Part shown: piece after piece, positions 1 to 6,868 of the stretch | Position numbering within the stretch: the stretch's first letter is position 1 | Layout: every line of letters begins with the position of its first letter | Source: Bacillota bacterium | GTDB lineage: Bacteria; Bacillota; Clostridia; Christensenellales; UMGS416 | Direction of reading: 5' to 3' | Length of the DNA stretch: 30,764 nucleotides | Assembly: GCA_023398815.1 (NCBI GenBank) | Contig: JAEWRW010000039.1 | Span: forward strand, 1-30,764 | Notes under the pieces: generated by a model | Database searches by the model: none | What the model was told of the DNA's origin: nothing | Seen by the model: only the letters and a program-made list of their open reading frames with translations | Made by a program: the position numbers and the translations under genes

Positions 1-218
1 AGCAGGTGTCCCAGGTGGTGCAGACGACGAGCGCCACCGCCGAGGAGAGTGCCGCGACCAGCGAAGAACTCTCCAGTCAGGCCGAACTCCTCAAGGAAAT
101 GGTGGGTCGCTTCCGCCTGAAGAACGCCGCACTGGGCACGGGCCGAAAGGCCGCGACGGCGGCGCTGCCGGGCCCGGCGGGCAAGGCCAAGCCGAAGATC
201 GACTTCGGAAAATACTAA
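1..218 (+). CDS. Methyl-accepting chemotaxis protein, C-terminal end (partial)
   Basis: Only the last 72 codons are in the window; the reading frame is open through the left edge (frame starts at base 3), so the start is outside. The visible segment has the typical end of a chemotaxis receptor signalling domain: a Thr/Ser/Ala/Glu-rich heptad helix (TTSATAEESAATSEELSSQ) followed by LLKEMVGRFRL, where the C-terminal arm of the MCP helical hairpin normally ends. A short basic, Ala/Gly/Pro-rich tail ending in DFGKY follows. The family senses ligands and controls CheA in the membrane-bound chemoreceptor array. The sensor domain is not visible, so the ligand cannot be guessed. The gene is followed directly by repeat copy 1 and its terminator-like stem. 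Confidence 0.9.
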   Translation, partial: QVSQVVQTTSATAEESAATSEELSSQAELLKEMVGRFRLKNAALGTGRKAATAALPGPAGKAKPKIDFGKY

Positions 219-261
219 AGTATTTTCCTTTCGCGCCGGCCGCGTTGCGACCGTCGCGAGG

Positions 262-297
262 TAAGTCACCTTTGCCGTGTACGGCAAAGGTGACTTA
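262..297. repeat. Perfect 17-bp inverted repeat inserted in repeat copy 1
   Basis: TAAGTCACCTTTGCCGT (262-278) is followed by GT and then its exact reverse complement (281-297). No T-run follows, so it is not a standard terminator. Copies 2 to 4 of the repeat lack it at the equivalent place, where the text runs almost directly from CGCGAG to the CTCG-ACA spacer. It therefore looks like a later insertion into the element. Its function is unknown. Confidence 0.8.
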
Positions 298-322
298 GGA
301 GAGCTCGACACAATGATAGGGG

Positions 323-366
323 AGCCCGCCGGCGTACACGCCGCCGACGGGCTTCTTTTCTGTTTT
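323..366 (+). terminator. Probable Rho-independent terminator of the chemoreceptor gene
   Basis: A 12-bp GC stem (323-334 with 342-353, one C-A mismatch) and a 7-base loop are followed by TCTTTTCTGTTTT. It is stem 1 of repeat copy 1. The tail position fits termination of the chemoreceptor transcript, although the same stem is part of a larger conserved element. Confidence 0.6.
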
Positions 367-684
367 GGTCGTGCTGGGCTTTTACGAGAGAGGACGCCGC
401 TCACGCGGGAGGGCCGAGTGCCACGTTCGGGCTGATATGTGCCGCGGGCGGGTGAACCGCCTGCGCGGCTGCGGGGGGAGGGGCTCGCACGGGGGCGCAC
501 AGGATAGGTTGATGCCATTGCAGCGCTTCATAGAGGCGACGGCTCTTTGGGGATTCCGGTTTTGTCCCTCCTCCCTGGCGGGAAATGGGAGGTTTGGCCG
601 AACGGCGGCTGGCTTTGGCGCAAGGGCCGGGGCGGGCCGCCGCGCGGTGTATACTGGGCCGGAAACCCTGACGGGAGGAAGCCC

Positions 685-1104
685 ATGTTCCTGCCCAGAC
701 TATCCCCTTGGCCTACGACAGCGCTGGCGGCGGTGTTGGTTGCGGCAGCGCTGTTACTTGCGGCGCTCAGCCCCTGCATGGCCTTTCGTACGCTGCCGTG
801 GCTGACGCCTGCTGACGTGACCGGCGCGGCCCGCGTGCTGGCCGATGGAACCCGCCAAAGCCTGCCCACCACCGACGTCGCCGGCCTGTTGTGCTGGTAC
901 AACGCTCTGCGGCAGCGGAAGGCCTCTGGGGCGGCGGATGTCGGCGCGCCGGCCCTGGTCGTCACCCTGCGGGATGGCGGCGAGGTGCAGCTGTACCCCG
1001 GGGCCGATTGCGGGGTGTGCGTCGCCACGGTGGCCCCCGACGGCAGCCGTGAGGTGTGGGCCACGCTGACCCGCATGCCCCTGCCCACCGGTGCAGGGGA
1101 TTGA
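685..1104 (+). CDS. Small membrane-anchored or secreted protein, unknown function
   Basis: 139 aa. The ATG at 685 was chosen because GGGAGGAAGCCC lies directly upstream and the protein then begins with a signal-like N-terminus: a few polar residues and a hydrophobic Ala/Leu/Val segment at about residues 12-32. The rest is predicted outside the membrane and contains TPADVTGAARVLADGT, a segment LLCWYNALRQR, then a beta-rich stretch (VTLRDGGEVQLY) with the pair ADCGVC. It matches no family I can name. The beta-rich end recalls small Clostridial proteins that are merely substrate- or wall-binding, but this is a guess. Codon use and base composition match its neighbours. It stands alone, between repeat copy 1 and a stem-loop at 1127-1150. 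A TATACT at 650-655 could be its -10 box, without a convincing -35. Confidence 0.65.
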   Translation: MFLPRLSPWPTTALAAVLVAAALLLAALSPCMAFRTLPWLTPADVTGAARVLADGTRQSLPTTDVAGLLCWYNALRQRKASGAADVGAPALVVTLRDGGEVQLYPGADCGVCVATVAPDGSREVWATLTRMPLPTGAGD

Positions 1105-1126
1105 CCATCGGTATACCGTGAACAAG

Positions 1127-1150
1127 GGGCCCGGCAGATACACCGGGCCC
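1127..1150. terminator. GC-rich stem-loop after the small membrane protein
   Basis: GGGCCCGG (1127-1134), loop CAGATACA, CCGGGCCC (1143-1150): a perfect 8-bp stem 22 bases after the stop codon at 1104. The T-tail is weak (GCTCAAGTCGTTTG), so termination is likely but not certain. The gap 1105-1405 also has a CGCCGA/TCGGCG stem at 1198-1214 and partial repeat copy 4; nothing else is recognised there. Confidence 0.45.
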
Positions 1151-1309
1151 GCTCAAGTCGTTTGCAAATCAGTTCACGCAGCAAAAGAGGTACCGAGCGC
1201 CGATTCATTCGGCGGGAGGAAACAGGTACGGGTGGGAGCAACGACAGCAAAATCCGCCCGCAGGCGCAACGTACCCTTAGAAGCCCGCATGAGCGTTGCA
1301 ACTTGCGGC

Positions 1310-1398
1310 CGGTCGGCGACATGTGCGCCGACCGACCTTGCTTAAGCTAGAACAAGCCGTCTGAATCGCGGCTGTCGCCACAGCGGCAGACGCGAAAG
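1310..1398 (-). repeat. Intergenic 3'-end repeat family, copy 4 (partial)
   Basis: Immediately downstream of the esterase gene (its stop is at 1406-1408). Module A is at 1366-1398 and its core stem CTGTCGC / GCGGCAG is identical to that of copy 2 (3015-3031); only the loop differs (CACA here, GAA in copy 2). The GC stem CGGTCGGCG (1310-1318) / CGCCGACCG (1326-1334) with loop ACATGTG stands where stem 1 lies in the other copies. Stems 2 and 3 are not recognisable. The element is in the same orientation relative to its gene as the other copies. Confidence 0.7.
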
Positions 1399-1405
1399 GC
1401 GCGGC

Positions 1406-2365
1406 CTACCGCGCCGCCAACACCTCGCGCACCAGGCGCAGCTTCACCTCGGCATGGGTACGGCCGCCGCCCTCGTGGCCGTTGAAGGGGTAGAGCCGGA
1501 TGTCCTTCTGGCTGGGGATGCGGTTGTAGCTGGCAAAGTAGAGCTTGGCCGGGCAGGTGGTGTCCTTCAGGCCCACGCTCGCCAGCACCCGACAGCGGAT
1601 GCGGTCGGCCAGGTTCATGGTGTCGAAGTAACTCAAGGTGGCGAAGACCTGCTCGGTCTGCAGCGGCCACTGCTTCAGGTAATCCGCCACCGCCGTGAAG
1701 GAACCATGGTAGCCTTCGATGCGTGCCTCAATGTTGCTGTTGCTGGGCACATCCACCAGCGCCAGCATGGGCCGGGGGTCGAGGGCCGCCACGGCCATGC
1801 CCAGCGCACCGCCCTGGCTGCCACCCTCGATGACGATGCGTCCGCCGTCCACCTCGCCCTGTGCTTGGGCGAAGTCGATGGCCTTGACGCAGTCCATGTA
1901 AACGGCGCGGTAGTAGTAGTCGTCGGGGTTCAGCACACCACGGCAGACGACGCTCTGTGTTGCCCCGCTGTGGGTGCCCAGCAGGCTGCCGGTGTGGCCG
2001 TTTTGGTCGCGGCAGTCGATGGACACCACGCACATGCCGAGCATCACCCAGGGCAGGAAGTCCTGCGGCATTCCGCGGTCGCCGGTGAAGCCGTGGTAGT
2101 GGATGAGGCAGGGGAAGGGGCCTTCCCCCAGGAAGGACGGCACCAGGTACCAGCCGTGGATGGGCGTGTCGTCAAAGCCGTGGTAGGTGATCTCGTAGAC
2201 TGTCACGTGGTCGCTGGGGTAGTCAAACCGTTGGCGCGTGGGGCAGAGCGGCACCGCGCGGGTTTGCTCCAGCGTCCGCTGCCAGAAGACGTCGAAGTCC
2301 TCCCGCCGGGTCAATGCCGGTTGGTAGCCGCTCAGTTCTTCCAGTATGGCGTCCAGGTAAGCCAT
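1406..2365 (-). CDS. Acetyl xylan esterase / cephalosporin C deacetylase family (CE7)
   Basis: 319 aa, the usual CE7 length. The ATG at 2365 has AGGAGG seven bases upstream; the longer open frame before it has no family similarity. The family removes acetyl groups from xylo-oligosaccharides and other small acetylated substrates, normally in the cytoplasm as a hexamer; no signal peptide is seen here. The alpha/beta-hydrolase features are present: nucleophile Ser183 in GGSQGG, Asp268 in GLKDTTCP and His297 in FNGHEGG. The family's RGQ signature appears as RDQ (119-121, CRDQNG), a change worth noting. The gene is monocistronic, points away from the small membrane protein and is followed by repeat copy 4. 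Just before the start, TACCA-N5-TGGTA (2402-2416) could be an operator. A related alpha/beta-hydrolase with another substrate cannot be excluded. Confidence 0.9.
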   Translation of the reverse strand: MAYLDAILEELSGYQPALTRREDFDVFWQRTLEQTRAVPLCPTRQRFDYPSDHVTVYEITYHGFDDTPIHGWYLVPSFLGEGPFPCLIHYHGFTGDRGMPQDFLPWVMLGMCVVSIDCRDQNGHTGSLLGTHSGATQSVVCRGVLNPDDYYYRAVYMDCVKAIDFAQAQGEVDGGRIVIEGGSQGGALGMAVAALDPRPMLALVDVPSNSNIEARIEGYHGSFTAVADYLKQWPLQTEQVFATLSYFDTMNLADRIRCRVLASVGLKDTTCPAKLYFASYNRIPSQKDIRLYPFNGHEGGGRTHAEVKLRLVREVLAAR

Positions 2366-2401
2366 GGGGGTTCCTCCTGTGCTAGCTTGTTGGCAACAGC
2401 A

Positions 2402-2416
2402 TACCACAATTTGGTA
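2402..2416. promoter_or_regulatory. Operator-like palindrome upstream of the CE7 esterase
   Basis: TACCA at 2402-2406 and TGGTA at 2412-2416 flank a 5-base centre, 37 to 51 bases before the esterase start. On the minus strand a TATGCT-like -10 overlaps the right side of this palindrome (in minus orientation). A short palindrome at a promoter fits a repressor site, but the -35 is poor and no regulator gene is nearby. Confidence 0.3.
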
Positions 2417-2538
2417 AACGCGGCGCAAAGGATGTGCACAACGGGGTGGAATGGCGACGCATGGATAGTGCTGCCAAGCCAGGGCTGATTGCGTGACCCA
2501 TGCTTTTTGGATACGGCGCTGCCGCGGGCGGCACTTTT

Positions 2539-2762
2539 GCAGCGTCAAAAGTACCCAAAACCGCGAGGGGCGCGGACGAGTTTCCTAGACCGGGCGGCTG
2601 GCACAAGGGTGAGTGCCAGAGGGAGGTAACTCGCCTTTCCTTATGCTCCGCAACGGAAAGGCTCAAACATCCCTCCCCTCTGTCTCGGGCCGAGTGCCGC
2701 CAGTCGCCCGGGAGAAACTCGAACGCGCCCCGAAAAAGATGGTACGCCCGGTTGCCGCTGCA
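2539..2762. repeat. Large imperfect palindrome (MITE-like element), 224 bp
   Basis: The left arm (2539-2640) and the right arm (2655-2762) are imperfect reverse complements around a 14-base apex. Matching blocks, left arm and then reverse-complemented right arm, are TGCAGCG / TGCAGCG, GTACCC / GTACC, GGGGCGCGGACGAGTTTC / GGGGCGCGTTCGAGTTTC, CCGGGCGGCTGG / CCGGGCGACTGG, GAGGGAGG / GAGGGGAGGG and CGCCTTTCC / AGCCTTTCC. No coding frame with family similarity exists inside. Size, terminal symmetry and lack of genes fit a miniature inverted-repeat element. No transposase and no clear target duplication are seen. It lies between the esterase promoter region and repeat copy 2. Confidence 0.75.
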
Positions 2763-2782
2763 TGAATCTACCTTTCGTTGCC

Positions 2783-2804
2783 CTCTCTCAGGGTTGGGAG
2801 AGAG
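2783..2804. repeat. Short stem-loop CTCTCTC/GAGAGAG
   Basis: CTCTCTC (2783-2789) and GAGAGAG (2798-2804) form a 7-bp stem between the large palindrome and repeat copy 2. It has no T-tail. Its role is unknown. Confidence 0.4.
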
Positions 2805-2840
2805 CGACTCTGCAGCGAGTGCCGCGCCCCAGTAGCCGCC

Positions 2841-3040
2841 GGGCGGTTCATCCGCCCAAGGCACGAAACCGCTTATCCGTGGCACTCGGCCCTTTCCCCG
2901 CCGAAGCGGCGTCTCCCCGAAAAGACTCAGCACGAACGAAACAAAAAGAAGCCCGCCGGCGGCGTGTACGTCGGCGGGCAACGATGTGGTTGTGTCGAGC
3001 ACTCCCCCCTCGCGGCTGTCGCGAAGCGGCAGACGCGAAA
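2841..3040 (-). repeat. Intergenic 3'-end repeat family, copy 2
   Basis: Complete copy next to the 3' end of the epimerase gene. In plus-strand order: stem 3 GGGCGG (2841-2846) loop TTCAT, CCGCCC (2852-2857); the block GTGGCACTCGGCC (about 2879-2891); stem 2 CCGC (2898-2901) loop CGAA, GCGG (2906-2909); stem 1 (2951-2961 with 2969-2979, loop GCGTGTA); TGTGTCGAGC; and module A (about 3009-3040). Read from the epimerase stop, this is the same order and orientation as copy 1 after the chemoreceptor. Between stops and stems no gene is seen, so 2366-3059 (694 bp) holds only the operator-like site, the 224-bp palindrome, a small stem and this element. Confidence 0.85.
2941..2979 (-). terminator. 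Probable terminator of the epimerase gene
   Basis: On the minus strand an 11-bp GC stem (arms 2969-2979 and 2951-2961, one A-C mismatch) is followed by TTCTTTTTGT. It is stem 1 of repeat copy 2 and lies about 80 bases after the epimerase stop. Confidence 0.65.
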
Positions 3041-3059
3041 GCGGAGCGATAGCGAAGCG

Positions 3060-4268
3060 TCAGCCGTGATGCTTCTCGTACCGCTCGATGATCTCAAAAT
3101 GCATCCGGGCGTTGTGGTAGGGGCAGATCATGGCGTCGATCTTGGGCGTGCGGTCGATGGACTTGCCGTCGTTGTCGAGGATCATGTGCCAGCCGCCGAA
3201 CTCCCGGTCGATGAAGTACTTCTCAATGCCGCCCATGCAGAGCAGGGACGAATCCAGGAAGTGCTCTTCGCCGGTCATTTCCCAGGCGTTGAGGAAACCG
3301 ACAACCGCCTCGTTCTGCTCCCACCAGCTCAGGTGCTTGCTCCACTCGCCATCGGCGGGGTCGTACTCGGTCAGCAGCACGCCATCCTCGCGCAGGCCTT
3401 CCTCTTCCACGGCACGGGCCATGTTGACGCAAATGTCGCGGGAGTAACGGGCCGCTTCGGGCTCGCCCAGCACTTCGCAGGTCTCGGTCATGAGCCAGCT
3501 GCCCTCGATGTCGTGGCCGAAGGAAATGGCCGTGGAGGTCGGGGCCCACTTGCGATCCTGGAAGTAGTGATAGTGATGGATGTCGTGGTTGACGATCTTG
3601 TTGAGCATGACATAGAGGTGTTCACGAACCTTGTTGCGCACGATGGGGCGTTTGTCCACACGCAGCAGGCAGGTGTACGCCTCAATGAGGTGCAGGTGGG
3701 TGTTCATCGTCTTTTCGTCGGTGGGCAGGCGGTTGACGCCGTGCAGCCAGGGGTTGACCTTCCAGTCGCGGTTGCAGCACTCAAAGTAGCCCTTGTACGT
3801 GGGGTCATAGACGAACTTCTCCAGCGCGGCGAAGATCTTGCGGGCATACTCCAGGGCCTCGGGGGAGCCGGTGGCGCGGGAATACTCGCTGAAGGCATAG
3901 ATGGCGAAGGCGTTACCGTAAATGAACTTGCGGTCGTCGGCCACATTGCCCTGGGCGTCCACCGCGGCGAAGCACCCGTCGTACTCCTTGTCCCAGAAGT
4001 GGGCGACAAAATACTCATAGGCGCGGTCGGCCATGGCCTTGTACTTGGCGTCGCCCAGCACGCGGTACGCGCTGGAGAACGTCCAGATCAGGCGGGCATT
4101 CAAGACGATGAACTTGTTGGCGCCGGCCACCGGGCGGTTCTCCCGGTCCACACGGCCATAGAAGCCGCCGTTCTCCTTGTCCACGCCGTAGGTCATCCAC
4201 CAGGGCAACAGGTTCTCGGTCAGGTCCTTCTTTGACCACTCATAGAGTTTGGTGAATTTCTCGTTCAT
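3060..4268 (-). CDS. Cellobiose 2-epimerase / N-acylglucosamine 2-epimerase (AGE) family
   Basis: 402 aa, the normal length for cellobiose 2-epimerases, with no signal peptide, so cytoplasmic. The family turns cellobiose into glucosyl-mannose, and also acts on lactose and mannobiose, by proton abstraction in an (alpha/alpha)6 barrel. Key positions are visible: Arg59 in NARLIWTFS, His191/His193 in MNTHLHLIEAYT, His252 in SFGHDIEGSWL, WWEQNEAVVGF at 315-325 and His385 in CPYHNARMHFE. These match cellobiose 2-epimerase better than renin-binding-protein-type GlcNAc epimerase. The ATG at 4268 has AGGAAAGGGG upstream. A very good promoter lies at 4304-4331. The usual partner, a mannosylglucose phosphorylase, is not in the window. 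The gene diverges from the reductase/dehydrogenase pair and ends in repeat copy 2. Confidence 0.88.
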   Translation of the reverse strand: MNEKFTKLYEWSKKDLTENLLPWWMTYGVDKENGGFYGRVDRENRPVAGANKFIVLNARLIWTFSSAYRVLGDAKYKAMADRAYEYFVAHFWDKEYDGCFAAVDAQGNVADDRKFIYGNAFAIYAFSEYSRATGSPEALEYARKIFAALEKFVYDPTYKGYFECCNRDWKVNPWLHGVNRLPTDEKTMNTHLHLIEAYTCLLRVDKRPIVRNKVREHLYVMLNKIVNHDIHHYHYFQDRKWAPTSTAISFGHDIEGSWLMTETCEVLGEPEAARYSRDICVNMARAVEEEGLREDGVLLTEYDPADGEWSKHLSWWEQNEAVVGFLNAWEMTGEEHFLDSSLLCMGGIEKYFIDREFGGWHMILDNDGKSIDRTPKIDAMICPYHNARMHFEIIERYEKHHG

Positions 4269-4303
4269 CTTCGGGCCCCTTTCCTGTTTGTATCATCCCG
4301 TTC

Positions 4304-4331
4304 ATTATAGAGCGGGCCGGGGGGGTGTCAA
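4304..4331 (-). promoter_or_regulatory. Consensus housekeeping promoter of the epimerase gene
   Basis: On the minus strand TTGACA (4326-4331) and TATAAT (4304-4309) are both perfect consensus boxes separated by 16 bases, with the -10 box 35 bases from the start codon. It is by far the strongest promoter match in the window. Confidence 0.85.
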
Positions 4332-4466
4332 CGATGATATATACAACTCGCCCGATCTGGAACCGATTCCCTTGTGCACTTTGCCCGGTGGGGTAGACAA
4401 TTTCGCACGGCTGGAGGATACAGTAGGGCGTGGGACGGGGGTGGGCGGTTGTCTAGCCCCCGCCTG

Positions 4467-4496
4467 TTGTGGGGAGCGAGCCAAAGAGGGTATAAT
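4467..4496 (+). promoter_or_regulatory. Promoter of the reductase/dehydrogenase pair
   Basis: A perfect TATAAT (4491-4496) lies 61 bases before the reductase start. TTGTGG (4467-4472), 18 bases upstream of it, is a weak -35. The weak -35 with a strong -10 suggests help from an activator or other upstream site, which was not found. Confidence 0.6.
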
Positions 4497-4556
4497 AACA
4501 GAAATTACCGCAGGAGTTACCAAGTGAACCCATACACGGGAAAGGATGGAACTGCC

Positions 4557-5408
4557 ATGAAATCATTACAGGACACCTTCACCCTTCGCAACGGCGTCAA
4601 GATCCCCTGCGTTGGCTTCGGCACGTGGAAGGCCGCTGACGGCCAGGTTTGCGTGCAGGCCGTGCGCGACGCGCTGGAGCTGGGCTACCGCCACATCGAC
4701 ACCGCCGCCGCCTACGGCAACGAGGAGAGCGTGGGACGCGCCATTCGGGAGAGCGGCGTTGCCCGGGCGGATCTCTTTGTCACCACCAAGCTCGCCAACC
4801 CCGTGCGCGGCTATGAGGAGACCCTTGCGGCCTTCGATCAATCGATGAAGCGGTTGGGGCTGGATGTGCTGGATCTCTACCTGGTGCACTGGCCGGCCCC
4901 GGCGGCCCACCGCCACGACTGGAAGCACCTGAACGCCGAAACCTGGCGCGCCATGGAGAAGCTCTATTGGGATGGGCGCATTCGTGCGCTGGGTGTCAGT
5001 AACTTCCTGCCCCACCACCTGGACGCCCTGATGGAGACGGCCGACGTGGTGCCCATGGTGAACCAGATGCGCCTGTGCCCGGGCGAGACCCAGGCAGCCA
5101 CCGCCGCCTGGTGTGCCCCCCGCGATGTGCTGCTGGAGGCTTACAGCCCCTTGGGCTCGGGTAAGATCTTCGACGTGCCTGAGGTGCAGGCCCTGGCCGC
5201 CAAGTATGGCCGCACCATCGCGCAGATCTGCCTGTGCTGGAGCCTGCAGAACGGCTGGCTGCCGCTGCCCAAGTCGGTCACGGCCGCCCGCATCCGCGAG
5301 AACGCCGACATCTTTGATTTTGAGCTCTCCGACGAGGATATGGAATTCCTGGCGGGGTTGACCGACTGCTGCGGCCCCACCGCTAACCCCGACACCGTCG
5401 GCTTCTGA
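4557..5408 (+). CDS. Aldo/keto reductase
   Basis: 283 aa, a typical AKR length; a cytosolic NAD(P)H-dependent (alpha/beta)8-barrel enzyme that reduces aldehydes and ketones, including sugar and keto-acid derivatives. The catalytic tetrad is complete: Asp48 and Tyr53 (HIDTAAAYGNE), Lys78 (VTTKLANP) and His111 (LYLVHWP). LGVSNF at 145-150 and a nucleotide-phosphate region LPLPKSVTAARIREN at 235-249 are also present. It resembles 2,5-diketo-gluconate-reductase-type AKRs of Firmicutes. The ATG at 4557 was chosen because MKSLQDTFTLRNGVKIP is the usual family start; an in-frame GTG at 4524 with AGGAG seven bases upstream is a real alternative adding 11 residues. It is 22 bp from the alcohol dehydrogenase, so the two are co-transcribed. 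The natural substrate is unknown. Confidence 0.92.
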   Translation: MKSLQDTFTLRNGVKIPCVGFGTWKAADGQVCVQAVRDALELGYRHIDTAAAYGNEESVGRAIRESGVARADLFVTTKLANPVRGYEETLAAFDQSMKRLGLDVLDLYLVHWPAPAAHRHDWKHLNAETWRAMEKLYWDGRIRALGVSNFLPHHLDALMETADVVPMVNQMRLCPGETQAATAAWCAPRDVLLEAYSPLGSGKIFDVPEVQALAAKYGRTIAQICLCWSLQNGWLPLPKSVTAARIRENADIFDFELSDEDMEFLAGLTDCCGPTANPDTVGF

Positions 5409-5430
5409 GCCGGCGCAGAAAGGACACGAC

Positions 5431-6609
5431 ATGTTGAACTATGATTATCGCAACCCCACGCGGATGATCTTTGGCCGTGACAGCCAGAAGCAGGTTGGGG
5501 CCATCACCGCCGAGTATGCCAAGAAGGTGCTGCTGCACTACGGTGGCGGCAGCATTAAGAAGAGCGGCCTCTATGACGAAGTGGTCGCAAGCCTGAAGGC
5601 CGCCGGCGTTTCCTTTGTGGAGCTGGGCGGCGTGGTACCCAACCCGCGCCTTTCGCTGGTGCACGAGGGCGTGGCTCTTTGCCGGCGCGAAGGGGTGGAG
5701 CTCATCCTGGCGGTGGGCGGCGGCAGTGCCATCGACTCGGCCAAGGCCATCGCCATGGGCGTGTACTACGACGGCGACGTGTGGGATCTTTACGCGGGCA
5801 AGGCCAAGGCCCAGCGCGCCTTGCCGGTGGCTACGGTGCTCACCATCCCCGCCGCGGGCAGTGAATCGAGCGACAGCACCGTCATCACCAACGAGGCGCT
5901 GCAGCTCAAGAAGGGCCACAGCTCCGACCTGGTGCGGCCGGTGTTCAGCGTGGTCAACCCCGAGCTGTACTTCACCCTGCCGGCCAACCAGATTGGCAAC
6001 GGCGTGGCCGACATGATGAGCCACATCTTCGAGCGGTACTTCACCAACACCGTGAACACCGACCTAACCGACGGCCTGTGCGAGGCGACGCTGCGCACGA
6101 TTCTCAAAAACGCGCCGGTGGTGGCCGCCAACCCCAGCAGCTATGAGGCCTGGTGCGAGGTAGGCTTCGCCGGCACGGTGGCCCACAATGGCCTGCTGGG
6201 CCTGGGCCGGGCGCAGGACTGGGCCTGCCACGCCATGGAGCATGAGCTGAGCGCCATCTACGACGTGGCCCACGGCGCGGGGCTGGCGGTGCTGACCCCG
6301 GCGTGGATGGAATACGTCTACCAGACCAACACCCCCATGTTTGTGCAGTTCGCCGTGAAGGTGATGGGCGTGGACGGCACCTACCGTGACCCCGACGCCA
6401 TCGTGCGCGAGGGCATCGACCGCCTGCGCGCGTTCTTCCGCCGCATGGGCCTGCCCCAGACCCTGCGGGAACTGGGCATTGGCGAGGAACGGCTGGAGGA
6501 GATGGCCAAGAAGGCCACCGGCGCGGCCTTCGGCGCTGAGCGCGGCATCGGCGGGCTGAAGAAGCTCAATTGGCAGGATGTGCTGGCCATCTATCACCTG
6601 GCCAAGTAA
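5431..6609 (+). CDS. Iron-containing alcohol dehydrogenase (YqhD/BdhA type)
   Basis: 392 aa, the usual length. The family reduces aldehydes such as butyraldehyde to alcohols with NAD(P)H in the cytoplasm. GGGSAIDSAKAIA at 96-108 is the nucleotide-binding segment. The metal ligands Asp194, His198 (GVADMMSH), His267 (CHAMEH) and His281 (YDVAHGAG) are at the positions known for E. coli YqhD. AAKKDH-type replacement is not seen, so the enzyme should be active. AAAGGA lies eight bases before the ATG at 5431. With the aldo/keto reductase it makes a two-gene operon of carbonyl-reducing enzymes that ends at a strong terminator. A role in fermentation or aldehyde detoxification is inference; its divergence from the epimerase may mean shared control. 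Confidence 0.93.
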   Translation: MLNYDYRNPTRMIFGRDSQKQVGAITAEYAKKVLLHYGGGSIKKSGLYDEVVASLKAAGVSFVELGGVVPNPRLSLVHEGVALCRREGVELILAVGGGSAIDSAKAIAMGVYYDGDVWDLYAGKAKAQRALPVATVLTIPAAGSESSDSTVITNEALQLKKGHSSDLVRPVFSVVNPELYFTLPANQIGNGVADMMSHIFERYFTNTVNTDLTDGLCEATLRTILKNAPVVAANPSSYEAWCEVGFAGTVAHNGLLGLGRAQDWACHAMEHELSAIYDVAHGAGLAVLTPAWMEYVYQTNTPMFVQFAVKVMGVDGTYRDPDAIVREGIDRLRAFFRRMGLPQTLRELGIGEERLEEMAKKATGAAFGAERGIGGLKKLNWQDVLAIYHLAK

Positions 6610-6627
6610 ACGAAACCGCAGCACCCA

Positions 6628-6663
6628 GAGCGGCTGACGTCACAGCGTCAGCCGCTCTTTTTG
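6628..6663 (+). terminator. Rho-independent terminator of the reductase/dehydrogenase operon
   Basis: A perfect 12-bp stem GAGCGGCTGACG (6628-6639) / CGTCAGCCGCTC (6646-6657), loop TCACAG, followed by TTTTTG. It begins 19 bases after the stop. Confidence 0.95.
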
Positions 6664-6842
6664 TGCTTGTGCGGTGGCAAGGGTGTCACCAGGCCCTGCG
6701 GGTGCATAGCATGGGAGTACCCGGAGATATCCGGCGAATCGACTCCATTGGACATCTGTACGGGATGCACTTATATCCTAAAATTTAATATTACAAATAA
6801 GAATAAAAGTGTTTTGGCACCATTTGATCGGGTACATACAAG

Positions 6843-6848
6843 TATGAT
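6843..6848 (+). promoter_or_regulatory. Possible -10 box upstream of the GH39-like gene
   Basis: TATGAT (6843-6848) lies 20 bases before the ATG, inside CATAC-AA-GTATG, a small palindrome. No good -35 is found at the right distance. About 45 bases of AT-rich sequence (6770-6815), striking in this GC-rich window, lie just upstream and fit a promoter or UP-type region. A nested stem (6714-6746) is located further upstream. Confidence 0.35.
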
Positions 6849-6868
6849 CTGACGAATGGGGTGCATTC

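Larger units (their letters stand above)
228..462 (+). repeat. Intergenic 3'-end repeat family, copy 1
   Basis: First of four related intergenic elements. In the orientation of the upstream gene it has: module A (228-260, CTTTCGCG... to CGTCGCGAG), a short spacer containing GCTCGACACA, GC stem 1 (arms 323-334 and 342-353 with loop TACACGC), a T-rich stretch, stem 2 (CCGC 397-400, loop TCAC, GCGG 405-408), the block GGGCCGAGTGCCAC (411-424) and stem 3 (GGCGG 447-451, loop GTGAA, CCGCC 457-461). The same modules in the same order occur at 2841-3040 and 28133-28334, and partly at 1310-1398. Unlike the others, this copy has a 36-bp palindrome inserted between module A and stem 1. Together with the flanks it fills most of the gap between the chemoreceptor end and the next gene. 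Confidence 0.85.

Noticed and set aside
365..805. Plus-strand open frame starting in repeat copy 1
   Set aside because: Arg/Cys/Gly-rich translation with no ribosome site; it overlaps the repeat stems and the better-supported start at 685 in another frame.
2411..2432. Possible CcpA (cre) site TTGGTAAACGC near the esterase promoter
   Set aside because: The right half does not match at the required spacing.
1454..2488. A 344-codon plus-strand frame over the esterase gene
   Set aside because: Shadow of the CE7 gene, which has an intact catalytic triad and ribosome site.
2778..4235. A 485-codon plus-strand frame over the epimerase gene
   Set aside because: Val/Ala/Gly-rich translation without family features; the opposite strand has a complete epimerase with a perfect promoter.
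6664..6780. Nested stem-loop (6714-6746) as a possible riboswitch for the GH39-like gene
   Set aside because: It matches no riboswitch consensus I know, including the cyclic-di-GMP type, and it lies upstream of the AT-rich segment where the promoter most likely is, so it would not be in the mRNA leader.
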